From contig CAZVZK010000067.1 in NCBI GenBank assembly GCA_964630925.1, positions 1 to 54,259 of the forward strand: 54,259 nt of DNA. Reading direction: 5' to 3'. Source of the stretch: RGDT01 sp964630925. GTDB lineage: Bacteria > Planctomycetota > Planctomycetia > Gemmatales > Gemmataceae. Every line of letters begins with the position of its first letter. The first letter of the stretch is position 1. The notes under the pieces are model-generated. The model had not been told where the DNA came from. It was given only the letters and a program-made list of their open reading frames with translations, and did no database searches. Of this stretch, positions 40,425 through 48,482 are shown in pieces. The position numbers and the translations under genes are program-made.

Positions 40425-43400
40425 TCACACCGTGCGGAACTCCACGTCCATGCGGCTGTGCGGGCTGGCGTCGCTCGACGCCATGTGGATGTAGGCGTCG
40501 TGCCCCTCAGGGCCCATCTGCGGCAGCGCCGATAGAGGCAGGTTATTTCGCTCGCGGTAGATCACCACGTCGTCCCGGCTCGCGGCGGGCACGAAGTCCA
40601 CCGACGGCACCGCCCGCTTGAGCAGCGCCCGCAGACGCACGCTCGCCTCGTCGTCCGGGGCCGCCACCACACAAATCTCCGCCGCCTCCGGGACGCCGTG
40701 GCGCGTCCTGGCCCCGGGCAGCTCCGGGGCCGCCTCCGCGTAAAAGTCCGCCGCCTCGCCCTCGGCGGCGCCGTCGTCGGGCGTCTGCTCGAAGAACAGC
40801 GCCGCCGCGCTGGTCGCCGGCTGCTGCTGCCCGGCGAACTCGCCGGCGACGTTCAGCATCGCCGCCTGGACGTCGCGCAGCATGTTGTTCTTCGACACGC
40901 ACACGTGGACCAGGGCCGTGAACTGCCGCCGCAGCATCGCCTCGATGCGGCTGTCCAGGTCGAGCAGGTCGTCCGCCGTCACCCCGGCGAGGCACTGGTC
41001 CACGGCCTCACGCAGGTTGCGGCAGCCGGCGACGAAGAAGCGTCGGCCGACGCCGACCTCGCGGGCCGCCGTCCCGTGGGACGACATCGTCGCCTCCTCC
41101 GGCGGCACCTCCTCGAACATGCGGTGCAGCTCCGTCAGGCGCAGACGGCACGAGTTGATCTCGCGCAGCTCGTCCGACAGGTGCCCACGCAGGCCGACGA
41201 ACGCCGCCGACAGGTGCCCCAGGACCAGCGACTGGAAGCGCCAACGCGGGTACGCCTTCAGCAGCTCATACGCCTCCTGTGGCGGCACCGCGGGCGACTT
41301 CACCCCCCGCCTCGGGTGGGCCAGCGCCACCAGGGCGGCGTGCGCCTCGCGGGCGTTCTTGGTGAGCTCCGCCGCCAGGGTCTCGTGGCTCTGGAGGGCG
41401 TGCTCCAGCGTGGCGATGGTCTGGCGGACCGCCTCCTCGGCCCCCGCCAGGCGGAACGCCGGCTCCTCGATCAGATGCACCGCCAGCTCGGCCAGCTTCT
41501 GGCTCCACCGGTTGGCGAGGCGCTCCGCCGCCTTCGCCAGCGCCGCCACCAGCGTCGGCGGCTCCTCCGGCGGCGTCTCGTCGCCCGGCCTGCCGATGAG
41601 CGCATCAAGGGCCTTCAGCGCCTCGGCGACCTGCTCCGCCGGCAGCGGGGCCGGCGGCGGGGCCGCGCGGAACCCCATGAGGCCGCCCGACGGCGACGCC
41701 GGGGGCGGCTTGAGCGGCGCGGTGATGTCGGCGAACAGGTCGTCGGGCGCCCGGCCGGCCGCCTTGCCGACGTCCTCGCGGAGGCGCTCGAGGAACTTGT
41801 CGGCGCCCAGCTCCTGCCGGGCCCAGCGGTCCTGCACCCACGCCTGCACCTGCTCGCGGATCGGCTTGCTGTCCTTGCTCAGCCAGCGGGCCACGGTCTT
41901 GAGGCACAGCCGGCGGCCGGCGGCGGCCATCAGTGCCCGCCGAGGCCATGAGAGCTGGAACAGCCCGAAGGTGGAGAAGGAGCGTCCGCGGTGCTCGGGG
42001 GGCGCGGCGGGCAGGGCGGCGCGGGCCTGGTCGGCGGCCTTGCCCAGCGGCGTCGCCAGGTCGCGCGTCAGGTACTGCGCCACCAGCTCGAGCGTCTCCT
42101 GCGAGCCGGCCTCGTCGCCCTCCTCGGGCAGTGGCAGGATGATCGTCCGCGAGAACGGGGCGCCGTCGTCGAGGATCGGCGCCTCCTTCTCGTGGTACGT
42201 CGCGTGGAAGGCGTTGCCCGGCGTGCCCCAGTGGCCCAATTCGGCGAGGGAGGCGTAGGCGTTGCCCAGCGCCGCCGAGCGCGACCGGCTCTTGTCCACC
42301 GGCGGCACGAACAGCACGCCCACCACGTCCGGGTCCTCATAGCCCATCTGGCGGAGCAAGGCGCGGACGGTGTAGGCGGCGTCGAGGAACATGCCGCCGC
42401 CGGTGCCGCCGGCCAGGCCGGCGAAGACGTAGACGCGCGGCCTGTTGGTGCGGAGGCCGAGGCGCGAGTGGCGTGAGGCACCTTGCAGGGAGGGCGGGTC
42501 GACGGCGATGTCCAGCTCGGCCTGGAGGCGGCGGGCGATGAGGCGGTAGTTGTCGCAGAATGCCAGCCGCCCGAGGGCGCGGATGCCGGTGGTGACCTGG
42601 GAGCGCGGGATGCGGTACAGGATGCGTTGGTTCAGCCAGCGGCCGATGGGCGCCTTGCCGTCGCGCGGCTTGAGGTAGTGGCTGGGGCGGCTGAGGGGCG
42701 CGAGCAGGATCTCGTTGGGCGTCAGCGCCCCAGGCGATCGCTCGCGGGCGGCGTGGCGGATCATCTCGGCGTCGGTGTCGAGCAGGAGCCAGCGCAGTTG
42801 CGGCATCTGCGAAGGGGGCACGGCGTTCGCATGCAGGCGGGCGCGGACGCGCTGGAGGACGTGCAGCCCGAGCTGGCCCAGCCCGAGGAGGAGGGCGGGG
42901 AAGAGGTCGCCGGGGCCCGTGGCCTCGGGCGGTGCCTGGGCGGCCGGCTGACCTTGCACGATGGGCGTATCGACGGCGCGGAGGTTCTGCGTCGCCTGGT
43001 GGCTGGACGGGGGCGTGGGCAGCGGCACCAGCGGCGGCATAAGCGGCGCGATGGGGGCGGCGGGGGGCGTCGTCATGCCCTGCCAGGTCGGCGGCAGGGC
43101 GGCGAGGGCGGCGGGCGACGGCTCCTCGTTGCGCGGCAGGATGGCCCTCGGGCGGATGGTGTCCTCGTCGGGCAGGATCGGCGCCGGGCCGGCGGTGCCG
43201 GGCGCCGCGACCGGCGCCGACGCCGCCGCCCGCAGGCGTGCGACCATGTCACGGCACAGGGGGAAGCGCTGGTCGGGCTGCTTGGAGAGGCCGCGGGCCA
43301 CCGCCTCGCGGTCCTCCGGCGGCAGCGGCGCGAGGTCCGGCGCGGCGGAGATGTGCTGCATCACGAGCTGCCGCACGTTGACGCCGTTGAACGGCCTCTG

Positions 43401-44039
43401 GCCCGTGAGCATCTCCTGGTAGACGATGGCCAGGCTGTACTGGTCGGAGAAGCGGCTGACCTTGCCGTCGAACGTCTCCGGGGCGGCGTAGACGGGGGTG
43501 AGGCCGCCGGTGATGGACGCCTGGGTGCCCTCGAGGTCCTTGACCAGGCCGAAGTCGGCCACCTTGACGTGGTTGTGGACGAGGAAGAGGTTCTGCGGCT
43601 TGATGTCGAGGTGCTGGAGCTGGTGCGTCTGGTTCATGAGGTCGAGGGCCTCGGACGCCTCCTCCATGTAGCGGAGGAGCTCGTCGCGCGGCACGCCGGG
43701 CAGGCCCTGGGCGCGGCACTCCTTGAAGCGGTCCCACAGGCTCCTGTCGGCCAGCTCCATGACGATCATGAGCTGGCCGTCGATGATGTCGTAGCGTTCG
43801 AGGGTGAGGATGTACGGGTGGCGGACCTGCTGGACGCGCCGCATCGCCTTCAGCTCTTGCTCGGCGCGTTGGCCCTTGTCGCCGACGGAGGAGAGGTCGC
43901 CGAAGACGAACTTGATGGCCTTGTGCATCCCGCCGGGGGCCTCGGCCTTCCACACCTCGCCGAAGCCGCCGCCGCCGATCCGCTCGATGAGGCGGTACCC
44001 GGGGAGGGGCTCGGCGTGCTGTTCGACGCGGACGGCCAT
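40425..44039 (-). CDS. Ser/Thr protein kinase fused to a tubulin/FtsZ-like domain
   Basis: 1204 aa from the ATG at 44039, which gives a ~43-nt leader from the promoter below; an ATG at 44072 would leave a ~10-nt leader with no RBS. Residues ~15-285 are a Hanks-type kinase: IGGGGFGEVWKAE, AIKFVF Lys, HLDIKPQN with Asp145, ADFGLVKD with Asp162, and YAAPETF, all consistent with activity. A Pro-rich linker (~285-425) leads to a Tubulin_2-type GTPase-like domain: LFPALLLGLGQLGLHVLQRV, LRWLLLDTDAEM, and the tubulin signature GGTGGG (544-549) in AGLAGGTGGGMFLDAAYT, then GVLFVPP. The remainder (~650-1204) is helical with a C-terminal IYRERNNLPLSALP. No membrane segment is evident. Likely a cytoplasmic, possibly filament-forming or GTP-switched kinase; substrate unknown. 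Confidence 0.85.
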   Translation of the reverse strand: MAVRVEQHAEPLPGYRLIERIGGGGFGEVWKAEAPGGMHKAIKFVFGDLSSVGDKGQRAEQELKAMRRVQQVRHPYILTLERYDIIDGQLMIVMELADRSLWDRFKECRAQGLPGVPRDELLRYMEEASEALDLMNQTHQLQHLDIKPQNLFLVHNHVKVADFGLVKDLEGTQASITGGLTPVYAAPETFDGKVSRFSDQYSLAIVYQEMLTGQRPFNGVNVRQLVMQHISAAPDLAPLPPEDREAVARGLSKQPDQRFPLCRDMVARLRAAASAPVAAPGTAGPAPILPDEDTIRPRAILPRNEEPSPAALAALPPTWQGMTTPPAAPIAPLMPPLVPLPTPPSSHQATQNLRAVDTPIVQGQPAAQAPPEATGPGDLFPALLLGLGQLGLHVLQRVRARLHANAVPPSQMPQLRWLLLDTDAEMIRHAARERSPGALTPNEILLAPLSRPSHYLKPRDGKAPIGRWLNQRILYRIPRSQVTTGIRALGRLAFCDNYRLIARRLQAELDIAVDPPSLQGASRHSRLGLRTNRPRVYVFAGLAGGTGGGMFLDAAYTVRALLRQMGYEDPDVVGVLFVPPVDKSRSRSAALGNAYASLAELGHWGTPGNAFHATYHEKEAPILDDGAPFSRTIILPLPEEGDEAGSQETLELVAQYLTRDLATPLGKAADQARAALPAAPPEHRGRSFSTFGLFQLSWPRRALMAAAGRRLCLKTVARWLSKDSKPIREQVQAWVQDRWARQELGADKFLERLREDVGKAAGRAPDDLFADITAPLKPPPASPSGGLMGFRAAPPPAPLPAEQVAEALKALDALIGRPGDETPPEEPPTLVAALAKAAERLANRWSQKLAELAVHLIEEPAFRLAGAEEAVRQTIATLEHALQSHETLAAELTKNAREAHAALVALAHPRRGVKSPAVPPQEAYELLKAYPRWRFQSLVLGHLSAAFVGLRGHLSDELREINSCRLRLTELHRMFEEVPPEEATMSSHGTAAREVGVGRRFFVAGCRNLREAVDQCLAGVTADDLLDLDSRIEAMLRRQFTALVHVCVSKNNMLRDVQAAMLNVAGEFAGQQQPATSAAALFFEQTPDDGAAEGEAADFYAEAAPELPGARTRHGVPEAAEICVVAAPDDEASVRLRALLKRAVPSVDFVPAASRDDVVIYRERNNLPLSALPQMGPEGHDAYIHMASSDASPHSRMDVEFRTV

Positions 44040-44088
44040 GTGAGAGGATCCGACGGGCGCCCCTGCCGACATGGGAAGGGCTGTTCCT

Positions 44089-44117
44089 AGCATAGCCTTT
44101 CCGAGGCCGGGTCGCAA
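44089..44117 (-). promoter_or_regulatory. Promoter of the kinase-tubulin gene
   Basis: On the minus strand: -35 TTGCGA (44117-44112), 17-nt spacer, -10 TATGCT (44094-44089). Expected start near 44082. Confidence 0.6.
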
Positions 44118-44140
44118 ACGCCAACCGCCAGCCGGGCCGC

Positions 44141-44146
44141 TATACT
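44141..44146 (+). promoter_or_regulatory. Possible -10 box of the ASCH gene
   Basis: TATACT right before ATGAGCATG. Transcription would begin near the ATG at 44154, implying a leaderless message. No good -35 was seen. Confidence 0.4.
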
Positions 44147-44147
44147 G

Positions 44148-44648
44148 ATGAGCATGTCGAAGGCGCGGCGGATGGCGTTGTCGTTGAAGCAGCCGTGGGC
44201 GGCGCTGGTCGTCCACGGCTTGAAGACCGTCGAGGTGCGGCGCTGGGCGACGGGGCACCGCGGCCCGCTCCTGATCCACGCCGCCCGCCGCGACGACACG
44301 CGCCCCGAGGCTTGGGCCCTGGTCCCGCCGGAATTGTTCCCCGCCTGTCAACAACGCGGCGGCGTCATCGGCGAGGTGACCGTGCGCGAGGTCATCGCCT
44401 ACGGAGGGGCGGGGACGTTCGTCGCCGACCGGGCGCGTCACCTCAACGACCCGTCGTGGTACGAGGAGGGGCTGTTCGGCTTCGTGATGGAGGGCGCGCG
44501 GACGCTGCCGTTCGTCGAGGCGAAGGGCAACGTGCGTCTGTTCGGTGTGGAGATGGAGGCGGCCGCGCCTCCGGCGGAGGCCCCGGCGCCGGACGTGTTG
44601 GCGGGGCTAATGAACCGCCTGTGGGGCCTGTGGGGGGGGAAGGCGTGA
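44148..44648 (+). CDS. ASCH domain protein
   Basis: 166 aa from 44148; in-frame ATGs at 44154 and 44172 (MALSLKQPW, the usual start of the family) are alternatives. ALSLKQPWAALVVHGLKTVEVRRW, GPLLIHAAR, GVIGEVTVREV and FVEAKGNVRLFGVE make up the PUA-like ASCH fold, a small beta-barrel that binds nucleic acids or acts as a nucleotide amidohydrolase. The last ~30 residues (EAAAPPAEAPAPDVL) are a low-complexity tail. The gene is divergent from the kinase-tubulin gene (109 nt between starts) and its TGA overlaps the GTG of mfnB. Confidence 0.85.
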   Translation: MSMSKARRMALSLKQPWAALVVHGLKTVEVRRWATGHRGPLLIHAARRDDTRPEAWALVPPELFPACQQRGGVIGEVTVREVIAYGGAGTFVADRARHLNDPSWYEEGLFGFVMEGARTLPFVEAKGNVRLFGVEMEAAAPPAEAPAPDVLAGLMNRLWGLWGGKA

Positions 44649-45334
44649 GCGGCCTGATCGTGAGTGTGCGCGACGCCGTCGAGGCGTTGGTGGCGATGGA
44701 GAATGGCGCGTCGCTGATCGACGTGAAGGAGCCGACGCGCGGGGCGCTGGGCAAGGCGGATGACGAGGTGATTCAGGCGGTGATCGAGGCGGTGGGCGGG
44801 CGGCTGCCGGTGAGCGCGGCGATGGGGGAGCTGGACGACGCCGCGAGTGTAGCAGCCTTCCCCGGCTACGTCCACGGGCTCACGTTCGCGAAGTGGGGGC
44901 TTGCCTGGGCGGACGAGAGTGACTGGCGTGGCCTCCTTCGCCTCCTTCACCATCCCTCACAGGAGGAGGTACGGAACAAAGTCGTCCCCTCCGCTTACGC
45001 GGATGTTCGTGCCACCCACACGCCCTCTGTTGAGGTTGTGTGCCGCTTCGCCGTTGAGCATCGCTTCCCCGTCCTCCTGATCGACACCTACGCCAAGGAC
45101 GGCCGCACGCTCCTCGACCACCTCTCATTGGCCGACCTTGCGCGGATCGCGGCCCGGTGCCGCGAGGGTGGCGTCAAACTCGCCCTGGCGGGGTCGCTGA
45201 CGGCGGACGCCATCCGCACGCTGCTGCCGCTGGCGCCGGACTGGTTCGCGGTGCGCGGGGCGGCGTGCGAGGGCGGACGCGAGGGACGCATCTCCGGCGA
45301 GCGTGTCCGGGCACTGGCGGGGCTCCTCTCGTAG
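44645..45334 (+). CDS. mfnB: (5-formylfuran-3-yl)methyl phosphate synthase (MfnB, DUF556)
   Basis: 229 aa from a GTG at 44645 in a 4-nt overlap with the ASCH stop, with GGGGGAAGG as RBS. Class-I-aldolase TIM barrel that condenses two glyceraldehyde-3-phosphate molecules into the furan precursor of methanofuran. Seen: LIVSVRDAVEALVAMENGASLIDVKEPTRGALGK with the Schiff-base Lys, VSAAMGELDD, GLTFAKWGLA, LLIDTYAKDGRTLLDHL and LALAGSLT. In planctomycetes the enzyme serves the archaeal-type C1 pathway (tetrahydromethanopterin/methanofuran analogue) used for formaldehyde oxidation. The middle segment (LLRLLHHPSQEEVRNKV) is of normal length. No other C1 gene is in the window. Confidence 0.88.
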   Translation: MSGLIVSVRDAVEALVAMENGASLIDVKEPTRGALGKADDEVIQAVIEAVGGRLPVSAAMGELDDAASVAAFPGYVHGLTFAKWGLAWADESDWRGLLRLLHHPSQEEVRNKVVPSAYADVRATHTPSVEVVCRFAVEHRFPVLLIDTYAKDGRTLLDHLSLADLARIAARCREGGVKLALAGSLTADAIRTLLPLAPDWFAVRGAACEGGREGRISGERVRALAGLLS

Positions 45335-45399
45335 AGCACGCATCCTGCGTGCTCGCTTCGCTTGATCAAGAGAGCACGCAGGATGCGTGCTCTACGAGA
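45327..45399. terminator. 28-bp perfect inverted repeat, bidirectional terminator / REP pair
   Basis: Arms 45327-45354 and 45372-45399 are exact reverse complements around a 17-nt loop. Each arm is itself a palindrome (GAGCACGCA-TCC-TGCGTGCTC), so alternative hairpins can form. It contains the stop codons of both convergent genes (mfnB and the DUF72 gene). Confidence 0.85.
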
Positions 45400-46228
45400 A
45401 TAACATCCCCTGCACCGGCTCGTCCGCCGCCCGCGGCGGTACCAGCTCGACCGCAGGCAGCCCCGCGCTCAACATCGCCTGCATCCGCCGGGCGTTCACC
45501 GCCGCCTGCGACCGCTGACAGTTGTTGAACAGGAACAGCGCCCGCTCCGTCGCGCCCTGCTCGGCCCGGTTCGCCAGCTCCGAAATCCACTCGCCCAGCT
45601 CGGCCTCGCCGTAGCCGTAATCGTAGCGTGCCCCGCCGTCCTCGTACCACTTCGCCGCATCGCGCGAGTGGAGGCGGATGTACGCCGTCGATCCCGACTG
45701 CACCCAGCCGCGCGGGAACAACGCCGCGATGTCCGGCACGTCCACCGACACCAGATCGACGCCCTGCTCGGCCAGCCATCCCGGCAGCCCCGGCCGATCC
45801 CAGGACCGATGCCGGAACTCCACCGCCAGCCGGAGATGCCCCAGCTCCTTCGCCAGCGTTGCGACCCAGTCGCAGTCGGCCTTCGTGCAGTGCATCGCCT
45901 GCGGGAACTGCGCCAGCACCCCCGCGAGCTGCCCGCGTGCCTGGAGCCCCTCGACTGCGTCGCGGAAGCCCGGGATCTCGAGCGGCCTCTGGTCGTGGCT
46001 GATGAGACGCGGGGCTTTGACGACGAACTGGAACCCCGGCGGCGCCTTCGACGCCAGCCGCTGCAACACCGCCCGTGTCGGCGGGCGGTAGAAGGTGAAG
46101 TTCAGCTCGACGAGGGGGAAGTGGCGGGCGTAGACGGAGAGGAACCGCTCGGGCCGGGTGCCCTCGGGATAGAACTCCCCCACCCAGTCGGTGTAGGAGT
46201 AGCCGGACGTGCCGATCCAGACCTGCAT
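45392..46228 (-). CDS. DUF72 (YecE-like) family protein
   Basis: 278 aa, ATG at 46228. TIM-barrel family of unknown function: WIGTSGYSYTDWVGEFYPEG, ARHFPLVELNFTFYRPPT, FVVKAPRLISHD, LAQFPQAMHC, RLAVEFRHRSWDRPGL, AYIRLHSRDA, ALFLFNNCQRSQAAVNARRM. All family blocks are present and length is normal (240-290 aa). The last block is the usual FNN...G..A.NA motif. The stop lies in the inverted repeat shared with the convergent mfnB gene. Cytosolic; some members occur near Fe-S or nuclease genes, but context here gives no hint. Confidence 0.9.
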   Translation of the reverse strand: MQVWIGTSGYSYTDWVGEFYPEGTRPERFLSVYARHFPLVELNFTFYRPPTRAVLQRLASKAPPGFQFVVKAPRLISHDQRPLEIPGFRDAVEGLQARGQLAGVLAQFPQAMHCTKADCDWVATLAKELGHLRLAVEFRHRSWDRPGLPGWLAEQGVDLVSVDVPDIAALFPRGWVQSGSTAYIRLHSRDAAKWYEDGGARYDYGYGEAELGEWISELANRAEQGATERALFLFNNCQRSQAAVNARRMQAMLSAGLPAVELVPPRAADEPVQGMLFS

Positions 46229-46500
46229 CTCAAGCTCTCAGCTATCAGCTTTCAGCTATCAGCGAACAGCCAAGACGCTGCACGCCAACCTCACCCACCA
46301 TTACACCACGAGGTGGGACGCGGGGGGNNNNNNNNNNNNNNNNNNNNNNNNNNNNNNNNNNNNNNNNNNNNNNNNNNNNNNNNNNNNNNNNNNNNNNNNN
46401 NNNNNNNNNNNNNNNNNNNNNNNNNNNGGGGGGCCGGCTGTTCTTGTTTTAGCTGGCTTTCGCTGGCTGTTCGCCGGCTGTTGCTGGCTGTCAGCTATTC
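46229..46500. other. Intergenic repeat region interrupted by assembly gap (46328-46427 N)
   Basis: Left of the gap are imperfect CAGCTATCAGCTTTCAGC units; right of it are related units (GCTGGCTGTTCGCCGGCTGT, GGCTGTCAGCTATTCTCAG). The gap edges are G-runs. The true length and content of the tandem array are unknown. Confidence 0.75.
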
Positions 46501-47925
46501 TCAGAAGACCATCTTGCTCACGAAGAACGCCGCCACCCCGCACAGCACGGCGATGATGACGACCGCCACGCCATTCATCGAGCCGCCGCCGGACTTTCGC
46601 GGCGCGGGGGCCGGCTCGGGCGTCCCCTCGACGGCGGGCACCGGCGCGGGCGCGGGCGCGGGCTTGGCCGCCTCGGCGGCGGGCTTCTTGCCCAGGTCGG
46701 CGCGGCCTGGAAGCTTGGGGGCCGCCGCCGACGGCGAACGCGGCGGCAGGGGCCGCGCGACGGCGGGACGTGACAGCTCGGGGGCGGCCGCCGGGGGGGG
46801 CGGGGCCGGCTCCTCGTGCGTGGACGGACGCGACAGCTTCACACGCGGCATCTGCATCGTCGGACGCCGCTGCACCGCCGGGGCCGCCGCGCCGTTGGAG
46901 GTGAACGGACGCAGCGCCTCGATGGCCTCCGCCGTCGTCGCGAAGCGGCCCGCCGGCGCCTTCGCCATCAGCTTCTCGATCACCTCGACCAGCTCGTACG
47001 GCACCTCCGGGCTGAAGTTCCGGATCGGCATCGGCTGCTTGGTCTGGTGGCACATCATCTTCTCGACCGCCGTCCCGTCCGGGAACGGGTACTGCCCCGT
47101 CAGGCAGTAGTACAGCACGCACCCCAGCGAGTACTGGTCGCCCACCGAGCTCAGGTTCGTCGGGTCCATGATCGACTCCGGGCTGGAGCAGTCCAGGCCC
47201 GAGTTCACCGAGTTCGCCGTGGACATCGTGTCCACCAGCGACTCGCCCTCCGTCTCGGCCAGCAGGCACCCGATGCCGAAGTCCAGGATCTTGACGTTGC
47301 CGTCCGGCCCGACCATCAGGTTCGACGGCTTGAGCAGCCCGTGGAACAGCCCGGCGTCCTGGGCGGCCTTGAGGCCCTCGGCGGCCTGGACGGCGTAGCG
47401 GGTCGCCTCGTCAGCCGGCAGCTTGCCGCGCTCCGTGACCACCTTGTCCAGCGTCTTGCCTTCGACGAGCGGCCAGGCCAGGTAGTGCATGCCGCCCGCC
47501 GTGCCCACGTCCACGAACGGCACGACGGCGGGGTTATTGATCTGCTCGAACGAGCGCACCTTGCGGCGGGCGATACGCACGTTCCACATGCTGCGCCGCG
47601 GCAGCACCTTGACGGCGTACCAGCCGTTGTCGTTCTTGTTGTGGGCCTTGTACACCGTGCCCATGCTGCCGGTGCCCAGGGCGTCCATGAGCGTGAACGG
47701 CCCGAGGACGAAGCCCTGCGTCTTCCCTTGCAGGAGACGCTCCGCCTGGAAGTCCGTCAGCACGTTCTGCTTCGTGAGGTACTCGGCGAGCTGCGGCGGC
47801 TCGGCGCCGGGGTGCTTCTGCAGGAACTCGCCGACGATCTGATCGAGCTGCCCGCGGTCGATCAGGTTGCTGCGGCGCAGGTCCCAGACGAACCACTCGC
47901 AGGCCCCGAGGTCAGTCGTCACCAT
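46501..47925 (-). CDS. Tail-anchored Ser/Thr kinase-like protein, predicted pseudokinase
   Basis: 474 aa from the ATG at 47925 (GAAGGA 10 nt upstream). Residues ~1-80 are the N-terminal helical region common in Gemmata kinases (SNLIDRGQLDQIVGEFLQKHP, LTKQNVLTDFQAERLLQGK). Kinase domain ~85-365: LGTGSMGTVYKAH, AVKVLP Lys, FHGLLKPSNLMV, LDFGIG (Asp215), SPESIMD, DQYSLGCVLYYCLTG. The catalytic-loop Asp is Leu197 (HGLLKPSN instead of HRDLKPSN), so phosphotransfer should be lost or very weak. A Pro/Ala-rich linker (~370-445) leads to a single C-terminal membrane helix (GVAVVIIAVLCGVAAFFV) with a very short tail, giving a cytoplasm-facing, tail-anchored scaffold or sensor. Confidence 0.85.
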   Translation of the reverse strand: MVTTDLGACEWFVWDLRRSNLIDRGQLDQIVGEFLQKHPGAEPPQLAEYLTKQNVLTDFQAERLLQGKTQGFVLGPFTLMDALGTGSMGTVYKAHNKNDNGWYAVKVLPRRSMWNVRIARRKVRSFEQINNPAVVPFVDVGTAGGMHYLAWPLVEGKTLDKVVTERGKLPADEATRYAVQAAEGLKAAQDAGLFHGLLKPSNLMVGPDGNVKILDFGIGCLLAETEGESLVDTMSTANSVNSGLDCSSPESIMDPTNLSSVGDQYSLGCVLYYCLTGQYPFPDGTAVEKMMCHQTKQPMPIRNFSPEVPYELVEVIEKLMAKAPAGRFATTAEAIEALRPFTSNGAAAPAVQRRPTMQMPRVKLSRPSTHEEPAPPPPAAAPELSRPAVARPLPPRSPSAAAPKLPGRADLGKKPAAEAAKPAPAPAPVPAVEGTPEPAPAPRKSGGGSMNGVAVVIIAVLCGVAAFFVSKMVF

Positions 47926-48116
47926 GAGAAATGCATCCTTCGTAGTGGGGAGTCGGCTCGGCACGGGGGTCGCAGTCGCCAGCCGCAAGAAAGATGGGAT
48001 ACATTCCGCGGCCTGTCAAACGGGAACGGCCAGCCCGCCGACGCCGACAATCACCGAGCGAGGGGGCGGCCCTCCGCCTGCTCACCGTCAGCGGCACCCG
48101 TTCCGCGGTGCGTGTG

Positions 48117-48388
48117 GTCGGGCGGCAGGAGACGTGTGGCGTGGCCGGCGGCACGAATTGCATTGCATTGCACCCCCCCAGGCAACCCCCTGCAATGCAA
48201 ATTCCTGGGCGGATTTTACATCTCACGCCCGGTTCTCTGCATCCGTTGACCGCGGGTGCCAGCGGCGGACGCGAGGCCCCGTTGAACGCCGAGTCACATT
48301 CCACTTCCCGACGACGTGGCATGTGACTCCGTCGCCGTAACATCATCATAATTAAGCATTTGCATCGACGATTCCGAGTCACATGCCA
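48117..48388 (-). repeat. Dispersed ~300-bp element, copy 2 (opposite orientation)
   Basis: Read on the minus strand: inverted repeat TGGCATGTGACTC / GAGTCACATGCCA (48388-48376 and 48329-48317, 46-nt AT-rich loop), GTGACTCGGCG (48297-48287), CCTCGCGTCCGCCGC (48276-48262), hairpin with arms TTGCATTGCA / TGCAATGCAA and a G-rich loop (48200-48158), then GCCACAC and ACGTCTC (48140-48129). It fills most of the gap between the pseudokinase and the chimeric HNH-like gene. Confidence 0.75.
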
Positions 48389-48441
48389 GAACGCAGCACA
48401 CGCCACCCCCTGCCAGGTGGCGGGAAAAGTTGGCAGGCCCC

Positions 48442-48471
48442 TTGACGGGGCATGGACACCCGTCCAATACT
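48442..48471 (+). promoter_or_regulatory. Candidate promoter
   Basis: -35 TTGACG (48442-48447), 18-nt spacer, -10 AATACT (48466-48471). The start would be near 48478, only a few nt before the GTG at 48483. Confidence 0.45.
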
Positions 48472-48482
48472 AACAACAGGGA

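Noticed and set aside
45327..45399. CRISPR-like repeat
   Set aside because: Only one inverted pair; no direct repeat-spacer array.
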